In this document: positions 32,683 to 41,220 of the stretch, one piece after another
Layout: each line of letters begins with the position of its first letter
Numbering within the stretch: the first letter of the stretch is position 1
Assembly: GCA_030539285.1 (NCBI GenBank)
Contig: JAUNSH010000002.1
Location: forward strand, 49,231 to 113,230
Source of the DNA: Eubacteriales bacterium
GTDB taxonomy: Bacteria; Bacillota; Clostridia; Oscillospirales; Oscillospiraceae
Reading direction: 5' to 3'
DNA: 64,000 nt
Made by a program: the position numbers and the translations under genes
Notes under the pieces: generated by a model
Databases searched by the model: none
Seen by the model: the letters and a program-made list of their open reading frames with translations, nothing else
Told to the model about the DNA's origin: nothing

Positions 32683-35488
32683 CCAGAAAAATATCATCGG
32701 CACCATACTGCTAAATATGAGTGCCAGTACGCTTCCCGTTACAGAAGAAATGATTTCCAATCTGGTAGACATGAATGATAATATGAACACCATGATGTAT
32801 GGGACACCAAAATTGACACCCGAAGAGCGCGAAGAGGTCATTAACGCACTTCATGCCGCACTTTTTGTTAGAATTGATCGGGGTCATTTTGTTAAGGAAA
32901 ACGATCATACTCCGTGGTACATGGCGGCAAAGGCAGAGAACTCTTCCAAATTTTGGGAACGTTACAGACTGTATCTCCTGAAGGAAAAGCACTGGAACGG
33001 TGATACCATCAACGAACTGGACAAAACAACAGATGAAATTATGGATCTGCTGGGAAATCCGGATCAGGCTGATGGCTTTATGCGCCGCGGTTTGTGTATC
33101 GGTGACGTGCAGTCTGGTAAGACCTCAACCTATATTGGATTGATCAACAAGGCGGCTGATGCACATTACCGCGTTATCATTCTGCTTACGGGTACAATTG
33201 AGAAACTGCGCAGACAAACTCAGCAGCGTATTGACGAGGGTTTCATTGGACTGGACAGTTATGCATTCACCCTGGAAAAAGGCCGTGTCCAGGTCGGCGT
33301 TGGTTCCATTGATGCGACCACCAGCGGCTGGGCAGTCACCTCCACTTCGAGTGATTTCAATGCGGCTACTGCCAAAAAGGTGGTTGGCCAGCTGTCCAAT
33401 ATCAGTGCCCCGGTTATATTTGTTCTGAAAAAGAATAAGAGCGTTCTGGAAAAGCTGGAGCATTGGCTCAGATTCTATAATATTAACCCGGTTACCAAGA
33501 AAATCGATCTGCCCATGTTGCTGATTGATGATGAAGCAGATAATGCTTCTGTTAACACCAAGGCAGACGATGTTACCGCAATTAACAAAGGTATACGGAA
33601 GCTATTGGCACTGTTTGACCGTGCAAATTATGTTGGTTTTACCGCCACACCCTATGCCAATGTGTTTATTGATCCGGATTCCGAAGAGGAAATGCTGAAA
33701 CACGATTTGTTCCCCCGAGATTTTATCTATGCCCTTGAGGCACCGGACAGTTACATCGGCGCCCGCAGTATTTTTGGTGAAGATGCGTCTTATGGATATA
33801 TGTTGGAATCCAATGATGACTGTGAATGTGCCCTTCCCATTGTTCACAAAAGGGAAGATGTCCTTCAGTTCATCCCGGAAAGCCTGAAAGAAGCACTGGC
33901 GGCATTCTTTATTGCGAATGCTGTGAGGGATCTGCGTGGCGATAATAAGGCCCATCGTACAATGATGATCAACATCTCCCGGTTTATTGCCGTTCAAAAC
34001 CAGATAACCAAGGTGGTTGACAGCTGCGTCCGGGACTGGAAGCGTGAAATCCGCAATTACTATCTGATCGGAGAAGATGCGCTTCAGTACGATTCCTTCA
34101 GCTTCATTAAGAAGGTATACGATAAATACTTTAGGCGGTTTGCTTCCGATCCGGTATTTGCAAAGCTGAAGCATTTTACCTGGGAGCAGATCCAGGAAGT
34201 TCTTTATCCTGCTATTTCCCGCATTGAGGTGCGTACGATCAATGGCGGTAATGCCCCTAAAAATCTGGACTATGAGCGCTACGAAAAGGCTCCTGATGAT
34301 ATCGGCCTGAGACTGATTGCAGTTGGCGGTCTCAGCCTGTCCAGAGGTCTTACCTTAGAAGGTCTTTGCACCAGCTATTTCTACCGTAACTCTTCCATGT
34401 ATGACACACTGATGCAAATGGGACGTTGGTTCGGCTATCGGAACAATTATCAGGATTTGTGCAAAATCTGGATGCCTGAACTGTCCATGGCCTGGTACAG
34501 CTATATTTCCACGGCAACCGATGAATTGCGTGCGGAAGTGAAGCGTATGCAGAACGAGGATATGACCCCAACAGACTTCGGTTTGGCTGTGCGTTCCGAT
34601 ATTCAGGGACTTCTGGTAACAGCCCGGAACAAAATGCGTTCTGCCAAGGACTATGAAACTGTTGTGAACTTCAGCGGTGAGGTTGTGGAAACCAAATATG
34701 TTCACAGCACTGTGGATATTCTTCGCCGCAATTATGAAGTTACCAGTACATTCCTTTTGGATTTGCAAAATACGTATCCGGTCCGTCAGGGTACGTCAGA
34801 ACTCGCAGTGAAACACCCGCAGATCCTTGGTGTAAAAAAGGAAGCTGTTATGGATTTCCTGCGTGGTTTTGCTGCCCACACCATGAACACTGCTACGGGC
34901 TTTGATATTCAGAATCTGCTCGATATGTTTTATGAGGATGAGACCGGTATCTTTGATACCTGGGATATCCTGATCGCTGGTGGTACAATCAAAAATAACC
35001 CTGTAATCCCATTTGCTGGATTGAATGTCCATCCGGTGGTGCGTAACTTTGCTTACCGCAAGGATACAAAATCTCTCCAGATGTCTGGCAAGAACTCCCG
35101 GTTGGGCAGTAAGGATCTGGCCAAGGGTGGTCTGTTACAGACACAGGTTGAAGAAATGGAAGCTGGACATGGCGGGAGTGGCAAATCTTTCAGCGAAAGT
35201 TTCTACTTTAAGTCTGGGATCAAGCGCAACCCGCTGTTGGTGATTTACCCTGTAAAGCTGGCTCCTCCCAAAGAACATGAGGATGCCGAACAGAAGAAGG
35301 CCAAGCAGGATATCGTTGATGCTGTGGATTTCCCTGTGGTGGGTCTTAGCATTGGCGTTCCCGCAATCAGGGGCATGGAGCGGATTCGCCTGAAGTACAA
35401 AGTAAATAAGCAGAAGTGGCTGGAAATTTTCGGTGCAGACAACGCCGATGATTTCGATGAAATAGACGAGACGATTCCGGAGGATTGA
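32666..35488 (+). CDS. Z1-domain superfamily II helicase-like protein
   Basis: A 940-residue protein with a P-loop (GDVQSGKTSTYIGLI, about residue 150), a DEAD-like Walker B (LLIDDEADNASVN), motif III-type VGFTATPYANVF and the Z1 signature region LIAVGGLSLSRGLTLEGL with QMGRWFGYR. The Z1 domain is the C-terminal half of an unusual helicase found in MutL-linked defence operons. It overlaps the preceding ATPase gene, so the two proteins are probably made together. It should act on DNA with the neighbouring nuclease-like proteins. Length is normal for the family. Confidence 0.9.
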   Translation: MAMTDNQKNIIGTILLNMSASTLPVTEEMISNLVDMNDNMNTMMYGTPKLTPEEREEVINALHAALFVRIDRGHFVKENDHTPWYMAAKAENSSKFWERYRLYLLKEKHWNGDTINELDKTTDEIMDLLGNPDQADGFMRRGLCIGDVQSGKTSTYIGLINKAADAHYRVIILLTGTIEKLRRQTQQRIDEGFIGLDSYAFTLEKGRVQVGVGSIDATTSGWAVTSTSSDFNAATAKKVVGQLSNISAPVIFVLKKNKSVLEKLEHWLRFYNINPVTKKIDLPMLLIDDEADNASVNTKADDVTAINKGIRKLLALFDRANYVGFTATPYANVFIDPDSEEEMLKHDLFPRDFIYALEAPDSYIGARSIFGEDASYGYMLESNDDCECALPIVHKREDVLQFIPESLKEALAAFFIANAVRDLRGDNKAHRTMMINISRFIAVQNQITKVVDSCVRDWKREIRNYYLIGEDALQYDSFSFIKKVYDKYFRRFASDPVFAKLKHFTWEQIQEVLYPAISRIEVRTINGGNAPKNLDYERYEKAPDDIGLRLIAVGGLSLSRGLTLEGLCTSYFYRNSSMYDTLMQMGRWFGYRNNYQDLCKIWMPELSMAWYSYISTATDELRAEVKRMQNEDMTPTDFGLAVRSDIQGLLVTARNKMRSAKDYETVVNFSGEVVETKYVHSTVDILRRNYEVTSTFLLDLQNTYPVRQGTSELAVKHPQILGVKKEAVMDFLRGFAAHTMNTATGFDIQNLLDMFYEDETGIFDTWDILIAGGTIKNNPVIPFAGLNVHPVVRNFAYRKDTKSLQMSGKNSRLGSKDLAKGGLLQTQVEEMEAGHGGSGKSFSESFYFKSGIKRNPLLVIYPVKLAPPKEHEDAEQKKAKQDIVDAVDFPVVGLSIGVPAIRGMERIRLKYKVNKQKWLEIFGADNADDFDEIDETIPED

Positions 35489-35490
35489 CT

Positions 35491-36417
35491 ATGGCTGATA
35501 TAAAGACAATATTCGGCACAATTAATCACCTGGACACTTACCAGCGTGTTAACAGCACACATCTGCTGGATCTGTATGTGGGAATTGATGATACAGCCAG
35601 ATGGACGTTGCTGCTGATCAGCGAGTATCCACCGCTGAAAGTTACATCGTCCCGTATGATATTGGTCAAATCCGGAAGACGTCCTGACAAAAAGTGGTCT
35701 CTCTCTTTTTCTCTGGTGGATGACAGCTATAAAGATATGTTCGTCCTGTTCTGTGAGGACATTGTCGTATCTTCTGCCTGTATCAAAAATGAGGAAAAGG
35801 CCACCCGTTTTGTTGGAAAGCGCTATAAGGAGTGGCGGGAAATGCTGGCCAATGCCCGGGGAAATCTGCTTTCACCGGCAGAAATCAAAGGCCTTCTGGG
35901 TGAAATGTTTTTCCTGAAGGAGTATCTTTGTGCCCAATATGGTACGGAAAAGGCAGCCCTTTCCTGGACCGGTCCCAAGCTTTTGCCACAGGACTACATA
36001 ATTGATGATACCTGGTATGAGGTGAAAACCGTGTCGAGCAGCAGGACTGAGGTCAGTATATCATCAATCGAACAGCTGGATTGCGTTAAATCGGGAGAAC
36101 TGGTGGTTATCAGGGCAGATAAAACCAGTGTGACGAATGCCAATGCATTCAATCTGAACATGCTGTATAAAGAACTTCTGACCATGCTTCCCGATGACGA
36201 TTCCAGGGAACAGTTCTCCACAATGCTGCTGCGCTATGGATATTATCCCCGGCCTGAATACGAGGGTGAGGAATACACCTTTGAGATTAAGGCCATGGCC
36301 AGATACGCGGTATCTGCGGATTTTCCGTGTATCCGTCGGGCAAATCTTCCTGAAAGCATAACTGAAGCTAATTATTCTCTGGCACTTGCTGCCATCGATT
36401 CCTATAGAAAGGAGTGA
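35491..36417 (+). CDS. DUF4420 (PD-(D/E)XK motif) protein
   Basis: A 308-residue protein of the DUF4420 type. A restriction-nuclease-like core is visible: IKGLLGEMFFLKEYL (Glu), then DYIIDDTWYEVKTVSSS (Asp and Glu-x-Lys), the PD-(D/E)XK pattern, followed by SISSIEQL. It is therefore the likely nuclease of the MZA-like operon. The ATG at 35491 follows CCGGAGGATT and lies 2 bases after the Z1 stop. It ends 4 bases before the AIPR gene. Confidence 0.84.
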   Translation: MADIKTIFGTINHLDTYQRVNSTHLLDLYVGIDDTARWTLLLISEYPPLKVTSSRMILVKSGRRPDKKWSLSFSLVDDSYKDMFVLFCEDIVVSSACIKNEEKATRFVGKRYKEWREMLANARGNLLSPAEIKGLLGEMFFLKEYLCAQYGTEKAALSWTGPKLLPQDYIIDDTWYEVKTVSSSRTEVSISSIEQLDCVKSGELVVIRADKTSVTNANAFNLNMLYKELLTMLPDDDSREQFSTMLLRYGYYPRPEYEGEEYTFEIKAMARYAVSADFPCIRRANLPESITEANYSLALAAIDSYRKE

Positions 36418-36421
36418 TTCC

Positions 36422-38497
36422 GTGGACATCAAGGAATTCAGAAATGGAATACTGGATGAGGTGCATTTCAATGCATCAATCAACGGAACGTCTCCCCGGG
36501 AAGAATTTCTGGCATTGTACTCCGGTGCGCTGGTCGAAGCAGAAGAATTAGAGGACTTCGAGCAGCTGGCTTATGAGGGTGTTGGCTCCCGTAACAGAAG
36601 AATCCTGATTGATGGTTACTACTATAGTGAACTGGAAAATTGCCTTATTATCGTGGCTTGTCCTTTTTCTGATGGTATTGAAATCCAGTCTCTTACCGCC
36701 ACCGATGCAGAAGTTCACTTCAACCGCGCAAGAGCCTTCGTGGAGGAATCGAGATCCGGATTTATTCAGAAATATGCAGAGGAAAGTTCTCCTGGATATG
36801 GTCTGGCAATTGATGTACAGAAGCGCTACGCGAATGTTACGAAGTATAAATTCTATCTTCTGACCGATATGGCAATGAGCAGCCGTATCCGCGAGATTCC
36901 CAGCACCAAAATAGGCGATGCTGTTGCAGAATACCATATTTGGGATATTGCGCGTTTACAGAGTCTTTATGCGTCCAAGACAGGAAAAGAGGATATCGTA
37001 ATTGATCTGAAAGAGTTCTCCCCTAATGGCATTCCTTGTCTGCAGGCTGGCTCCAACGAGGAGTACACAGCATACCTCTGCAATATTCCCGGGTCCATAT
37101 TGGCTTATCTGTATAATACATATGGAGGCCGTCTGCTGGAAGGCAACGTGCGATCCTTCCTGTCCGCAAAAGGTAAAATCAACAAAGGTATCCGTAATAC
37201 CATTCTGAACGAACCCAGTATGTTCTTTGCGTATAACAATGGTATTGCGGCTACTGCTTATGCAGTAGAAGTGGAGTCCGGGGATGGCTGTACTTATATC
37301 ACAAAGATTACATCGCTTCAGATCGTCAACGGTGGTCAGACAACGGCATCCTTGGCAGCAGCCATTATCAATGATAAGGAGCGCGCTAACGGACTGCGGG
37401 ATATTTATGTCCCTATGAAGCTGTCCGTGGTTACTCCGGAAAAGGCAATGGTGCTGATTCCCAATATTGCAAAGTATGCAAACAAGCAGAATAAGGTCAG
37501 TGATGCTGATTTCTTCTCCAACCATGCCTTCCATGTTCGAATGGAAGACTTCTCCCGAAGAGTGCTTGCTCCGGCGGTCATGGGAAATCAGTACGGTACT
37601 TATTGGTATTACGAACGCACCCGTGGACAGTATAAGCAGGAACAGAGTCGCATGACCAAGGCTGAACGGGATAAATTCCTGATTCAGAATCCTAAGTCTC
37701 AGATGTTCACGAAAACCGATCTGGCCAAGTTTTATAACATTTATCGTCAGCTGCCCCATCAGGTCAGTACCGGTGCTCAGAAAAACTTTATTCAATTCGC
37801 AGAATGGGCAAGTGCTGCCTGGGAGAAGGATGAAACCGTATTTAATGAGAGGTACTTCCGTCAAATCGTTTGCCTTGATATTCTGTACAAAAAGGTTGAC
37901 TATATTGTTAAGCATGCATCCTGGTATGAAATGGGCTACAAAGCACAGGTCGTAACATATACACTTTCTTACTTATTCCATCGGATTGGAGAAGAATGTC
38001 CGGGCTACGCATTTGATTTCAAATCCGTTTGGAATCAACAGACGGTATCCCATGCAACAGAAGTTGAACTGGAGAGAATTGCAGAAGCGATGTATAATCA
38101 TCTGATATCCCCGGACAGAGAGGTGCAAAACGTAACAGAATGGGCAAAGAGAGAGGCGTGTTGGAAAAAGGCCAGGACTATTGCTATTCCACTTGGATCC
38201 AAATTTAAAAAAGAACTGGTCAGCATAGAGGAAGAAGCAACAGCAAAGAAAAACGCCCGTCAGGAGCAAAAACAGGAAAACAGCGCGTCTGCCATGATTC
38301 AAGTGGCAGAATATGGTGTTGAAAACTGGAAGGCATTGTTGTCCTGGGGCATTCAGAATCGCATTTTTACTCCCCAGGAGATTTCTTTCCTGAAAGCAGC
38401 CATTGCAATGGAAGCAGGAAAGTTCCCGAGTGAAAAACAGTGTGGCCGTATTCTTCAGGTACTTGCAAAGGCAAGAGAAGAAAGCTGGCCAAATTAA
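36422..38497 (+). CDS. AIPR-family abortive infection protein
   Basis: A 691-residue protein containing the AIPR domain (abortive infection phage resistance), with the family core MFFAYNNGIAATAYAVEV, ITSLQIVNGGQTTASLAAA, KYANKQNKVSDADFFSN and YYERTRGQY. The GTG at 36422 is preceded by AAAGGAGTG; an ATG 12 codons earlier overlaps the DUF4420 gene. AIPR proteins occur in MutL-Z1-DUF-AIPR systems shown to block phages in a large survey of defence genes (from memory, Gao and colleagues 2020). The biochemical activity is not known. Confidence 0.88.
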   Translation: MDIKEFRNGILDEVHFNASINGTSPREEFLALYSGALVEAEELEDFEQLAYEGVGSRNRRILIDGYYYSELENCLIIVACPFSDGIEIQSLTATDAEVHFNRARAFVEESRSGFIQKYAEESSPGYGLAIDVQKRYANVTKYKFYLLTDMAMSSRIREIPSTKIGDAVAEYHIWDIARLQSLYASKTGKEDIVIDLKEFSPNGIPCLQAGSNEEYTAYLCNIPGSILAYLYNTYGGRLLEGNVRSFLSAKGKINKGIRNTILNEPSMFFAYNNGIAATAYAVEVESGDGCTYITKITSLQIVNGGQTTASLAAAIINDKERANGLRDIYVPMKLSVVTPEKAMVLIPNIAKYANKQNKVSDADFFSNHAFHVRMEDFSRRVLAPAVMGNQYGTYWYYERTRGQYKQEQSRMTKAERDKFLIQNPKSQMFTKTDLAKFYNIYRQLPHQVSTGAQKNFIQFAEWASAAWEKDETVFNERYFRQIVCLDILYKKVDYIVKHASWYEMGYKAQVVTYTLSYLFHRIGEECPGYAFDFKSVWNQQTVSHATEVELERIAEAMYNHLISPDREVQNVTEWAKREACWKKARTIAIPLGSKFKKELVSIEEEATAKKNARQEQKQENSASAMIQVAEYGVENWKALLSWGIQNRIFTPQEISFLKAAIAMEAGKFPSEKQCGRILQVLAKAREESWPN

Positions 38498-38534
38498 GCA
38501 GTTCAAAATATGAATAGTGAAGGAGGGAGATATT

Positions 38535-38966
38535 ATGGCAGATGTACATACACCGGAACAGCGCAGCTATAATATGTCCCGAATTCATGGGAAGAACACA
38601 AAACCGGAAGAATTGGTCAGAAAATATCTTTTTTACCAGGGATTCCGTTACAGAAAGAACGATGCCCGGCTTCCTGGAAAACCGGACATCGTCCTCCCAA
38701 AGTACAAAGCTGTTATTTTCGTAAATGGTTGTTTTTGGCATGGGCATGAAGGATGCAAATACTTCGTATGGCCCAAAAACAATGAGGATTTTTGGAAAGA
38801 AAAAATAGGGGGTAACATTCAGCGTGATTTGCGCAATCATCAGCTGCTTACAGAGCAGGGGTGGAATGTTATTACTGTTTGGGAATGTGAACTCAAAAAA
38901 TCTGTATTTCCGCAAACGATGGCGGGGTTAATTCAAGCACTTCGGGTAGGATTCAAGAACGAATAG
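38535..38966 (+). CDS. vsr: Vsr-type mismatch endonuclease
   Basis: A 143-residue very-short-patch repair nuclease. Typical pieces are YNMSRIHGKNTKPEELVRKY, the catalytic LPGKPDIVLPKYKAVIFVNG (Asp in PDIV), the zinc-binding and catalytic GCFWHGHEGCKYF, and the C-terminal GWNVITVWECEL. Vsr nicks T:G mismatches that arise when 5-methylcytosine deaminates, so it belongs functionally to the Dcm gene at 29883. The ATG at 38535 follows AAGGAGGGAG. Confidence 0.93.
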   Translation: MADVHTPEQRSYNMSRIHGKNTKPEELVRKYLFYQGFRYRKNDARLPGKPDIVLPKYKAVIFVNGCFWHGHEGCKYFVWPKNNEDFWKEKIGGNIQRDLRNHQLLTEQGWNVITVWECELKKSVFPQTMAGLIQALRVGFKNE

Positions 38967-38978
38967 AGAGGAAATACC

Positions 38979-40976
38979 ATGTCTGCACGGTCATATTATT
39001 CTTCCTCAATTGAGGATTTCCTTATTACACATGAAAACTACATTCTTGCGGAAATGGTCAGGCAGCATCCCTTTGATTTGAATGACTATACCCGGGATTC
39101 CTGGCTTTCAGAAATCCGGATTCTGAAGAGGGAACTAAATAGCATGCCTGGCGGTCATATCGCGCTGGAATTCAAAATCCCGCGCATGGGTAAGCGCGTG
39201 GACGCGGTTGTGTCGTATCGTGGTATTCTGTTTTTGTTGGAATTTAAGAACGGTGACACCGAATATCGTAACAGCACATTCAAGCAGGTTATGGATTATG
39301 CGCTGGACCTGAAAAATTTCCACAAGGGTTCCCGGGACAAATTCATAGTTCCTATTGCTGTTCCCACAGAGGCTCCTGCCAACTCTCCGTCTATTCAAAA
39401 ATACAAAGACGGCATATTTCGCCCGTTTGGTGTGAATCAAAATCAAATTGGCGATGCCATTCGTTCAGTCGGTGAAAGATGGGCTCAATCTGAGATAGAT
39501 TTCGAGGCATGGGAAACCGCAGAGTATATGCCTACGCCGACGATTGTTGAGGCAGCACAGGCGCTCTACAGCAACCACAATGCTGCAGAAATCACCCGTT
39601 CTGATGCAGGCGCCCAGAACCTGAACCTGACAACGCAGGAAATAAAGCGAATCGTTACACACAGCAAAGAAAACAACAGAAAATCAATAATATTCGTGAC
39701 CGGTGTTCCGGGTGCAGGAAAAACCTTGGTTGGCTTAAATCTGGCAAGTGAATTTCATAACAGCGACTTGGAAGAACATGCTGTTTTCCTCTCAGGAAAC
39801 CTGCCGCTTGTCACTGTGTTGCAGGAGGCTCTTGCCCGGGATAAGGTGAAGCGGGAAGCGGAGGAGAATCACAGACATATCAGCAAAGATTACGCGTTGC
39901 GTGAAGTCAAGAGCTTTATTCAGATTATCCATCATTACAGAGATGAGTATGTTGGTAACAATATATGTCCTTCGGACCGTGTTGCAATTTTTGATGAGTC
40001 TCAGAGAGCCTGGACACAGGATGAGATATCGTCGTTTATGGCGCGTAAGAAAGGTGTAAGAGATTTCAAATACAGTGAACCGGAGTTTCTAATCCAAACG
40101 ATGGATCGTCACAACGATTGGGCTGTAATTGTTTGCCTTGTCGGTGGTGGGCAGGAGATAAATAAGGGTGAAGCAGGTCTGCCGGAGTGGTTTGATGCAC
40201 TCAGGAGAAGTTTCCCTCATTGGGATGTGTATGCAGCGATGAATCTGGATGACGCCGAATATCTTCGCGGACGGACATGGTGCGATTTGGCTTCCGGAAT
40301 CAATCTGACCATATCGGACGGGCTGCATTTGGCCACATCAATGCGTTCATTCAGGAGCGAAAACGTATCTCTGCTGATTAAGCAGATTCTGGATAATGCT
40401 ACTGAAGATGCCAGGAATACATTCTGTGCAGTGCACAAACATTACCCGATTTATATTACACGTAATCTGGATGCGGCAAAAAAGTGGGTCAGGGATATAG
40501 CTCGGGGAAGCGAGCGATATGGACTGTTTGCAAGCAGTAATGCCGCCCGCCTCAAGCCCAGAGGGATCTATTACGCTAAAGACCGCAGCAGTCTGTCTCC
40601 GGAAAATTGGTTCCTGAATTCGGAAGATGATATTAGATCCAGCTATTTCCTGGAAGCGGTGGCCAGTGAATTTGAAACACAGGGCCTTGAGCTGGATTAT
40701 GCCATTGTTGCCTGGGATGCAGACCTGCGCATAGAAAACGGAAAGTGGTCACATTATCAGATGAGCAACCGGCTTTCTCCGCCCAATTGGTCCCGGATAA
40801 GAAGCGAAAACAACAAAATTTATCTTACTAATGCGTACAGAGTACTTCTGACACGTGCCCGACAGGGATTCATTATCTATATTCCCGAGGGCGTGGATGA
40901 CGATGCTACGCGTAAGCATGAGTGTTATGATCCGACATTCTTTTATTTGAGAAGCATTGGTATTCCTGAACTATAG
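38979..40976 (+). CDS. DUF2075 nuclease-helicase protein
   Basis: A 665-residue protein. Residues about 40-140 look like a PD-(D/E)XK nuclease (KRVDAVVSYRGILFLLEFK, with Asp then Glu-x-Lys). Residues 240 onward are a DUF2075 superfamily I helicase-like ATPase: Walker A VTGVPGAGKTLVG, Walker B AIFDESQRAW, and the C-terminal RVLLTRARQGFIIYIPEG. DUF2075 modules occur in several phage-defence proteins. It follows vsr by 12 bases on the same strand and probably belongs to the same transcription unit. Confidence 0.85.
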   Translation: MSARSYYSSSIEDFLITHENYILAEMVRQHPFDLNDYTRDSWLSEIRILKRELNSMPGGHIALEFKIPRMGKRVDAVVSYRGILFLLEFKNGDTEYRNSTFKQVMDYALDLKNFHKGSRDKFIVPIAVPTEAPANSPSIQKYKDGIFRPFGVNQNQIGDAIRSVGERWAQSEIDFEAWETAEYMPTPTIVEAAQALYSNHNAAEITRSDAGAQNLNLTTQEIKRIVTHSKENNRKSIIFVTGVPGAGKTLVGLNLASEFHNSDLEEHAVFLSGNLPLVTVLQEALARDKVKREAEENHRHISKDYALREVKSFIQIIHHYRDEYVGNNICPSDRVAIFDESQRAWTQDEISSFMARKKGVRDFKYSEPEFLIQTMDRHNDWAVIVCLVGGGQEINKGEAGLPEWFDALRRSFPHWDVYAAMNLDDAEYLRGRTWCDLASGINLTISDGLHLATSMRSFRSENVSLLIKQILDNATEDARNTFCAVHKHYPIYITRNLDAAKKWVRDIARGSERYGLFASSNAARLKPRGIYYAKDRSSLSPENWFLNSEDDIRSSYFLEAVASEFETQGLELDYAIVAWDADLRIENGKWSHYQMSNRLSPPNWSRIRSENNKIYLTNAYRVLLTRARQGFIIYIPEGVDDDATRKHECYDPTFFYLRSIGIPEL

Positions 40977-41005
40977 GGCTTTGGATATTCAAAAGGAGCA
41001 TGGAA

Positions 41006-41107
41006 ATGGATGTGTATTCTACCTATTCGATATTTCTCTCAGGGAAAGATGAGGACCTGCGACAGGCTACTGCCCTACTCCGTGACACAATTATAGACCA
41101 AAACTGA
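41006..41107 (+). CDS. 33-residue open frame, possible gene remnant
   Basis: A short frame after AAAAGGAGC reads MDVYSTYSIFLSGKDEDLRQ and stops at TGA 41105. The good ribosome binding site suggests it once began a longer gene, but downstream frames are broken. I recognise nothing. The remaining bases up to 41220 hold the GAAGGAGG site of the next gene and no further gene. Confidence 0.35.
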   Translation: MDVYSTYSIFLSGKDEDLRQATALLRDTIIDQN

Positions 41108-41220
41108 TTCTCAACGTTTGATAACATGTTCAGAGATAGGGCTAATGGTGATGGATAAAGCATATTTTTTGCATCCGATGAACGATTCTTTGAGGTCGTT
41201 GAAGGAGGCTGATTTCTATT

